Shown in pieces: positions 6,212-11,213 of a stretch of 11,213 nt of DNA. The notes under the pieces were generated by a model. That model did not search any database. It was not told where the DNA came from and worked only from the letters and a program-made list of their open reading frames with translations. The position numbers and the translations under genes are program-made. This DNA comes from Planctomycetia bacterium (GTDB lineage: Bacteria; Planctomycetota; Planctomycetia; Gemmatales; Gemmataceae), in the NCBI GenBank assembly GCA_022616395.1, contig JAKEEV010000911.1, positions 1 to 11,213 on the forward strand, given 5' to 3'. Numbering within the stretch: position 1 is the first letter of the stretch; every line of letters starts with the position of its first letter.

Positions 6212-7540
6212 ATGGCAGACGGCGCTGCGCACAAGGTCGTGATTATCGGCGGCGGATTTGGCGGGATGCTCGCGGCCAAGGCGCTGAACAAGACACCCAC
6301 GGAAGTCACGCTCATCGACCGCCGAAACTTCCATCTCTTCCAGCCGCTTCTCTACCAGGTCGCGACCGGCGCGCTATCACCCGCCAACATCGCGGCTCCG
6401 TTACGGTCCATCTTGAAGAAGCAGAGGAACACCCGCGTACTGCAAGGTGAAGTGGTCGGCTTCGACATGGCCGGAAAGTCGGTGCTTCTGCGAGATGGAG
6501 CGCGGGTGCCATTCGATTCGCTCATTGTCGCGACCGGCGCGACACACCACTATTTCGGTCACGATGAATGGGCCAACCACGCGCCGGGACTCAAGACCAT
6601 CGAGGACGCGACCGACATTCGCCGCCGGGTGCTGTCGGCTTTCGAGCGTGCCGAACGCGCCACCGACCCGGCGGAACGCGCTCGCTTGGTCACGTTCGTG
6701 GTGGTTGGAGGAGGGCCAACGGGTGTCGAGATGGCCGGCGCGATCATCGAGTTGGCGAAATACACCCTGCGCGCTGACTTCCGCGTCATTAACCCGGCGA
6801 CCGCGCGCGTCATTCTCATCGAAGGGCAGACCCGCGTACTCGGCGCGTTCCACGAAAAGCTCAGCCGCAAGGCGAAGGACGCGCTCGAAGGGATGGGCGT
6901 GGAGGTGAAACTCGATTGTCACGTCACCGCGATTGAACCCGATCACATTCTGGCGAAGCCTGACGGCGGGAAGGCGCCCGCGTTTCGCATCGATACCGAA
7001 ACAGTGGTCTGGGCAGCGGGCGTGAAGGCTTCTCCGCTGGGGAAACTTCTTGCGGATGCAATAGGCGGCGTTGAAGTCGGCCGCGGAGGACATGTGCCGG
7101 TGAACCCGGATTGCACGGTCGCCAACCGGCCGGATGTGTTCGTGATCGGCGACCTGGCGAGTTGTCCCGGCAAGGACGGCAAACCACTGCCGGGGCTGGC
7201 ACCGGTTGCGATGCAACAGGGCGAGTATGTCGCGGGCGTGATTGTGCGCCGGTTAAAGGGAGAAAGTCCGAAAGGGCCGTTCCGCTACATCGACAAGGGC
7301 ACGATGGCGACGATTGGGCGAGCGAAAGCCGTGGCTGAGAGCTTTGGGTTCAAGTTCAGCGGCTACCCCGCGTGGCTCGCGTGGCTGTTTATCCACATCC
7401 TGTATCTGGCTCGCTTTGAGAATCGCGTGCTGGTACTCTTCCAGTGGTTCTTCAACTACGTCACGCGGAACCGGGCCGCGCGACTCATCACCAACGAGCG
7501 CCCGCCCGAAACCCGGAGCGAGATCGCCCCTGTGCGGTAG
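6212..7540 (+). CDS. ndh: Type II NADH:quinone oxidoreductase (NDH-2)
   Basis: A 442-residue single-subunit flavoenzyme that passes electrons from NADH through FAD to membrane quinone without pumping protons, on the inner face of the cytoplasmic membrane. The N-terminal FAD-binding motif GGGFGG is at 13-18, followed by FHLFQPLLYQVATGALSP (40-57), a classic NDH-2 segment. The NADH-binding GGGPTGVE is at 166-173. The second flavin motif VFVIGD is at 309-314, and the quinone-site region APVAMQQGEYVAG follows. The hydrophobic C-terminal part with aromatic and basic residues (WLAWLFIHILYLARFENR) is the usual membrane anchor. Length and motif order fit the family fully. A perfect Shine-Dalgarno site precedes the start, and it is probably transcribed independently of the glycosyltransferase genes because a long inverted repeat intervenes. 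Confidence 0.95.
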   Translation: MADGAAHKVVIIGGGFGGMLAAKALNKTPTEVTLIDRRNFHLFQPLLYQVATGALSPANIAAPLRSILKKQRNTRVLQGEVVGFDMAGKSVLLRDGARVPFDSLIVATGATHHYFGHDEWANHAPGLKTIEDATDIRRRVLSAFERAERATDPAERARLVTFVVVGGGPTGVEMAGAIIELAKYTLRADFRVINPATARVILIEGQTRVLGAFHEKLSRKAKDALEGMGVEVKLDCHVTAIEPDHILAKPDGGKAPAFRIDTETVVWAAGVKASPLGKLLADAIGGVEVGRGGHVPVNPDCTVANRPDVFVIGDLASCPGKDGKPLPGLAPVAMQQGEYVAGVIVRRLKGESPKGPFRYIDKGTMATIGRAKAVAESFGFKFSGYPAWLAWLFIHILYLARFENRVLVLFQWFFNYVTRNRAARLITNERPPETRSEIAPVR

Positions 7541-7634
7541 ATAACTCAGTGATCAGTCATCAGTCATCAGGGATTACTGTTCACTGATCACTGATGACTG
7601 ATTACCGATCACTGTTCACTGATCACTGAGTTAT
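7541..7634. repeat. Heptad repeat array with 17-bp perfect inverted ends between convergent genes
   Basis: Directly after the ndh stop, the sequence is built from 7-base units: first about four CAGTNAT-type units, then about seven CTGNTNA-type units (mostly CTGATCA, with variants such as CTGTTCA and CTGATGA). The unit reads in one orientation and then the other, so the whole folds back on itself. The outermost 17 bases, ATAACTCAGTGATCAGT (7541-7557) and ACTGATCACTGAGTTAT (7618-7634), are perfect complements. It lies between two genes that converge, so it may work as a two-way terminator, although it has no T-run. Confidence 0.88.
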
Positions 7635-7673
7635 CAGGGTGGGCCTTCAGTTCGCGAGGCGACTCTCTCCGCC

Positions 7674-9767
7674 CTACTCCTCCGTAATTCGGGCAAGGTT
7701 CAGGACCGCGACCGCTCTCCACGGCTTGACTGGTTCCAGTGACTGCGCCTGGAGCCATTCGGCCGCGGGCATACCCGCCTTGCCGTATGCGCCGAGCAGT
7801 TGACAGCCGGCGCTGATCCCCTTCTCGCGTTTCTGTCGTTCCAGTCCCAGTCCGGTTCGCCGAACTTCCGCGACTGTCAACATCCTCTGCAACTCGGGAT
7901 TGTTCACGCCCATCAGTTTGATCCTGGCATCCTTGATTGCCTCATCCAGTTCGCGCCAGGTGCTCACGAGTCGGGCGTGGTCGTCGGCCCAGTCGCGGCA
8001 GACATCGAGCAAACCTTGAACGTACTCGCTTGGCGTGAGCGCGTCGGGACCGCTCAGACCGAGTCGCTTCGCAACGTCCGCTTCCAGTGCCGCGCGTTCC
8101 AGAGGAGGAATCTCCTGTCCGGCGTTAAGGCGGGCGGCGTGGACATCGAGAATCGCGCTGAAGGCGTCTCGAATGCGGGCGCGGGCGCGCACGCCGGTGA
8201 GCTTGAAGGAAGCGTCCGGGTGCGGGGCGAACGCGCCTGGCGCGCGGCCCGACAGTTCGACCTTGAGAGCAAACTCGGCCGGGTTTGTGAACGCAGGCAC
8301 AACGAGCGCGAGCTTCGCGGTCGCCGCGGGTCGATGAGCTTCGGTTGAAAGCGCGCCGACTGCTTCCGCGACTGTCCGTCCGCGTGTGCCGGCCACGAGA
8401 GCGAGTTGTCGCTCAACGGGTGAGGCGAACGGCCGGCCGAGCATGGCTTCGACCTTCTCGAGGAACGCTTTCTGTGGCCCGGCTTCGGTTGCAAGTGCGG
8501 AGCGAATGCGGTCGGCCGCAGTGTTCACCTTCGTGGCGCTGGCGCTCACTTCGGTCTCGACGGCCGATTTGAGTTGCTTGCGTATGTCGGCGATGGCGGC
8601 ATCGATGGTGGTTTCGCCGGGCTTGCGCGCGGGCGGTTTCCATTTGGCAAGTTGATCCGGCGGAAGGATCGCAACGGCTTGCGGCGGAGGGGAAGTCTGC
8701 TCGGCGGGGACAAGCTTGGCGATTTGAGGCACGGTCAACTCCCCGCGACCGAGAACAACCGCCGTCAAGTCCGCGAGGACCGCGGCCGCGTGAACCGGAT
8801 CGACTTCGCCTTCGAGCAACTTCGTTGCGTCCTCGGTGCGTCCACGCAGATAGAGGCTCGCGGAGAGTTCGACACGCAGTTTCCCCGCGAGTTCCGCACT
8901 GATGCTGGTCTTCACAATCTTCAGCAGCGATTCGATGTCATCGACCGTATACGGGTCTGTGGTTCCCGGTGGGGGGATGACGAGCATCAGTCGGGCCACT
9001 TCCAGGGCACTCCAGCGATTACCGACTGCGACCGCGGGCGGAATCTTCGCGGGAGCGAGGGTGGTGATGGGACGCCACGCATCGACAAACGACACGTTCT
9101 CATCCTTCAGAGCTATTTGCATCTTCACGAATGGAACGATGCGAGTGACTTCCGCGCGCAACTCAGGGAGCGCGTGAACCACCGCGGCGGGCAAGTATCG
9201 AGGGGAATCGAGCAAGCTGAGTTTGGCGTTCGCATCGATGAACTGGCTGTCGCGAATGAGTCGCAGCACTTCGGCGAGGAGTAATCGTTCGGCGGCGGAC
9301 TCGGCGGCTTCCAGTTCCATCGCGATGATTGGGTCAAGCCCCGCGCCGGGGCCGACCGCTGCCCAGTCCAATCTCAGGCGGCGCAACTCGGCGAGCGTCG
9401 CGGCTTGCTTCTGCTGTCGGAGCATCTGAAGCGCGATCATGTTCAGGAGCGCGGCCCGCTCGGCGTTCGTGATGAACACGACGCTCTGGCTGCGGAGCAA
9501 TGCGGCCGCGTCAGCAGCGCTTTTGGCTCGTGCGGCTTCAAATGCCTTGTTAAAGGCTGGTTTTGCGCCACTGGTGGGGAAGCCCGAACCAGTTTTGCCC
9601 GGATTCGGGCGCGGAGGCGTGACCGGCGGCCGCACCGGAGGCGCGGGTTTCGGTGTTGGGCGCGGAGGAGGGGGAGCCGGGCGCGGGCGCGGAGGAGGTG
9701 CCCACGCATGCGAAGCAAGGACCAGCACAGCCGCGAACGCGACAACTCCGAGCAACTTGCGGCTCAT
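7674..9767 (-). CDS. Secreted proline-rich, helical protein of unknown function
   Basis: I do not recognise this 697-residue protein. It opens with a typical signal peptide: MSRK, a hydrophobic core at 5-18, and ASHAWA at 18-23, with likely cleavage near A21-A23. A proline-rich, arginine/lysine-containing linker follows at 24-57. The rest (about 65-697) is Ala/Leu/charged and mostly helical in appearance, with a few Pro-rich breaks near 260-275 and 360-385 and very few cysteines. It could be a TPR-like or coiled-coil scaffold in the periplasm. ATG 9767 is preferred over the in-frame GTG at 9773 because GGAG (9778-9775) sits 7 nt before the ATG. The upstream gene ends at 9770, 2 bp away, so the two are surely cotranscribed and probably coupled. 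Confidence 0.85.
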   Translation of the reverse strand: MSRKLLGVVAFAAVLVLASHAWAPPPRPRPAPPPPRPTPKPAPPVRPPVTPPRPNPGKTGSGFPTSGAKPAFNKAFEAARAKSAADAAALLRSQSVVFITNAERAALLNMIALQMLRQQKQAATLAELRRLRLDWAAVGPGAGLDPIIAMELEAAESAAERLLLAEVLRLIRDSQFIDANAKLSLLDSPRYLPAAVVHALPELRAEVTRIVPFVKMQIALKDENVSFVDAWRPITTLAPAKIPPAVAVGNRWSALEVARLMLVIPPPGTTDPYTVDDIESLLKIVKTSISAELAGKLRVELSASLYLRGRTEDATKLLEGEVDPVHAAAVLADLTAVVLGRGELTVPQIAKLVPAEQTSPPPQAVAILPPDQLAKWKPPARKPGETTIDAAIADIRKQLKSAVETEVSASATKVNTAADRIRSALATEAGPQKAFLEKVEAMLGRPFASPVERQLALVAGTRGRTVAEAVGALSTEAHRPAATAKLALVVPAFTNPAEFALKVELSGRAPGAFAPHPDASFKLTGVRARARIRDAFSAILDVHAARLNAGQEIPPLERAALEADVAKRLGLSGPDALTPSEYVQGLLDVCRDWADDHARLVSTWRELDEAIKDARIKLMGVNNPELQRMLTVAEVRRTGLGLERQKREKGISAGCQLLGAYGKAGMPAAEWLQAQSLEPVKPWRAVAVLNLARITEE

Positions 9768-9769
9768 GG

Positions 9770-10975
9770 TCACTCTCCGTCCGGTTTCGTTCGTGGGGGC
9801 GGAGCAATCTCTGGCGGTTCGGCGGATACAGCCACCGAAGCCAGTTTCGCCAGTGTTTCACATTGTTTGCGGAGGTCAGCGAGCTTTTTCAATTCACTCT
9901 CGCCGAAGAGAGCGGCGGTTGCGTCCCACTGAAGTTGATGGGTGCGAGCAATGCTCCCCGCGACCTCGTAGCGCCCGGCTACGAGGTGCGCGGTGATGTC
10001 GCGCTGGGCCGTCTGGTGCGCGACCACGAACAACCGCTGGCGTGCTTTCGCAAATCGTCTGTCGCTGCCATCGAGCGACTGTAACTTGAGGACTTCGTCC
10101 AGCGCCTTCAGCCAGTCGTCTCGTGTCGGAGGCGTTTCCCCGGGCTTTGGAGTGAGCTTGTGACTGACAATCAACTCGACGGAGGAATCAACCCATTCCG
10201 CTTCGGCTCGAATCAGCGTGTCTTGTGTCTGCGGGAACGCCTCCGCCAGCGCCTTGCGTTCAGGCGCGGTGTGATCGAATTGTTCCCACTCGCGAAACGG
10301 AATCTTCCTCAACTCGTCGGTCTTCGCATGAACGGCATTCGAGAGCCACTGCCGCGCGGCCACCTCGACCGGAGTGTCAGTGGGGTGACCAGCCAGATCG
10401 CCAATCGCCGTTCTCAGCGGTTGCAATTCCAGAGCGGTTTTCAGGTCTTCTCGCGGTGTCATTCGATACCGCTCAACGAGAGTTTGCTCTGCCGAGCCGA
10501 CCCAGCGGGTGTAGTCCGCTCGAAGGTCGCCCGCGAGCGTTGGGTATTGTTGTTCGAGCGCGGCAAGCGAAGCCTTCGCCCGCCAGCCGCCGTTCTCGAT
10601 GTCGTCGAGAAGCGGAGTCGCCGTCAACGATTTCACCTTGTCGCGCTCGGCGACCGCTTCGCGGAGCGACCAGCCGTTGTCTCGACTCGGCACCAACCAC
10701 CATGCGGCCACGGCTCCGCCGACTCCGAGCAACACCGCGATCACGCGAACGGGCAACTTCATGCGCGGCCAAACCAGAATCAGCCCACAAACGAACAGCG
10801 CGGCGACAGCAACAATCACGCGCAGCGCGTGTGCATCGGTTCCATACCCCACTGCGCCGAACCCTTGCCACACCGCCACGACGCCGACAATCGCGAACAG
10901 CACCGCGAGCAGCAATCGCGCTGGCGTGAGTCGGCTTTGAGTTGGTGGAACTGCGACGGGAGCAGATGCAGACAT
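9770..10975 (-). CDS. Membrane protein with three N-terminal helices and a helical soluble domain, function unknown
   Basis: A 401-residue protein I cannot assign. Hydrophobic segments lie at about 20-37, 52-69 and 76-95. They are followed by a charged, helix-rich soluble region at about 98-380 and a proline-rich tail (SAEPPEIAPPPRTKPDGE). Which side the soluble part faces is uncertain: PRMK between helices 2 and 3 is a positive cytoplasmic-looking loop, and with three helices the soluble domain would then be outside. The start ATG 10975 has only a weak purine stretch upstream. It is immediately upstream of the secreted protein gene, ending 2 bp before its start, suggesting a membrane anchor plus periplasmic partner. 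A perfect 10-bp inverted repeat at 9963-9987 lies inside the gene and encodes VAGRYEVAG. Confidence 0.82.
   Translation of the reverse strand: MSASAPVAVPPTQSRLTPARLLLAVLFAIVGVVAVWQGFGAVGYGTDAHALRVIVAVAALFVCGLILVWPRMKLPVRVIAVLLGVGGAVAAWWLVPSRDNGWSLREAVAERDKVKSLTATPLLDDIENGGWRAKASLAALEQQYPTLAGDLRADYTRWVGSAEQTLVERYRMTPREDLKTALELQPLRTAIGDLAGHPTDTPVEVAARQWLSNAVHAKTDELRKIPFREWEQFDHTAPERKALAEAFPQTQDTLIRAEAEWVDSSVELIVSHKLTPKPGETPPTRDDWLKALDEVLKLQSLDGSDRRFAKARQRLFVVAHQTAQRDITAHLVAGRYEVAGSIARTHQLQWDATAALFGESELKKLADLRKQCETLAKLASVAVSAEPPEIAPPPRTKPDGE
9775..9778 (-). promoter_or_regulatory. Shine-Dalgarno site of the secreted protein gene
   Basis: GGAG on the minus strand lies 7 nt before ATG 9767 but only 1 nt before the alternative GTG 9773, which decides the start in favour of the ATG. 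It lies within the last codons of the upstream gene. Confidence 0.6.
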
Positions 10976-11213
10976 GATGGCTCTCTTGGTTTTGGCGAAC
11001 CGCGACCGTAAAGGAGCGGGTGTCTTTCCTCAACACCCGCTCCCGTGCCCGTAGTATCAAGGGGTGTCTGGTTGGGTCAGCAGTTCTCGTTTCGGGGTGT
11101 TGAAGCGCCCCCTCCCCCGCCACCCCCTGCTGTTCTCCTCTTCTTGGTTTTCCCAGGATTTGTGGAGTTTTCTCACTTGGCGGTGCAAAGAAGCGGCCGT
11201 TATGGCCCCCAAC
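10976..11213. other. Leader region upstream of the minus-strand pair
   Basis: This 238-bp stretch precedes the membrane protein gene on the minus strand and should hold its promoter. No convincing -35/-10 pair is visible on either strand. It has pyrimidine-rich runs (11108-11127, 11131-11145) and one strong hairpin at 11013-11043. I see no supported coding sequence; a plus-strand ATG at 11202 has only four codons before the window ends. Confidence 0.6.
11013..11043. repeat. Strong hairpin in the leader of the minus-strand pair
   Basis: GGAGCGGGTGT (11013-11023) and ACACCCGCTCC (11033-11043) are perfect 11-bp arms with a 9-nt loop. It lies 38 bp upstream of the membrane protein start. On the minus strand only three T residues follow, so it could be a weak terminator for a gene beyond the window or a leader structure. 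Confidence 0.8.

Noticed and set aside
7541..7634. CRISPR array
   Set aside because: Units are only 7 bases with no spacers of constant length and no cas genes nearby.
8413..9429. Open frames on the plus strand opposite the secreted protein gene
   Set aside because: They are typical antisense frames of GC-rich coding sequence, with no recognisable motifs and a well-supported gene on the other strand.
9963..9987. Perfect 10-bp inverted repeat inside the minus-strand membrane protein gene as another inserted element
   Set aside because: The encoded VAGRYEVAG fits an ordinary helical repeat and there is no paralogue here to show an insertion; left as a note only.
11202..11213. Start of a plus-strand gene at the right edge
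   Set aside because: Only four codons are present and no ribosome binding site is clear.

Overview
The window looks like a piece of a GC-rich planctomycete chromosome, most likely Gemmata-like. This is inferred from the gene types (large GT-C glycosyltransferases, unfamiliar secreted and membrane proteins), the mostly weak or absent Shine-Dalgarno sites and the wealth of palindromic repeats; no rRNA or other direct taxonomic marker is present.

Layout. At the left edge, on the minus strand, is the first 112 codons of mogA (molybdopterin adenylyltransferase). Diverging from it is a plus-strand run at 482-5966: an iron-dependent alcohol dehydrogenase, a GT87 (DUF2029) polytopic glycosyltransferase, a PMT/GT39-like polytopic glycosyltransferase, and a second GT87 paralogue. 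Gaps are 11 bp, a 4-bp ATGA overlap and 9 bp, so this is probably one transcription unit. Next on the plus strand is a type II NADH dehydrogenase (6212-7540) with a clear Shine-Dalgarno site. Converging on it from the right is a minus-strand pair (10975 to 7674): a three-helix membrane protein followed by a secreted, proline-rich, helical protein. I do not recognise either one. The last 238 bp contain only a hairpin. No gene-free stretch exceeds 300 bp.

How the genes may work together. The three GT-C enzymes would use lipid-linked sugars outside the cytoplasmic membrane, so the cluster may build a cell-surface or lipid-linked glycan; the substrate cannot be read from sequence, and the dehydrogenase may be only a passenger. 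The NADH dehydrogenase feeds the quinone pool independently.

The most unusual property is the repeat content. At least six different palindromic or inverted-repeat elements sit in 11 kb, and several lie inside coding sequence. One 65-bp palindromic element adds 22 residues to a loop of the second GT87 protein, as shown by direct comparison with its paralogue in this window. A second encodes a Gly/Pro/Ser loop in the PMT-like enzyme. A third supplies the C-terminal tail of the first GT87 protein and leads up to the start of the next gene. A long inverted repeat supplies the last residues and stop of the second GT87 gene. A hexanucleotide repeat is mirrored upstream of the divergent mogA and dehydrogenase start codons, and a heptad repeat array lies between convergent genes. 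I see no CRISPR array, tRNA, rRNA or transposase.
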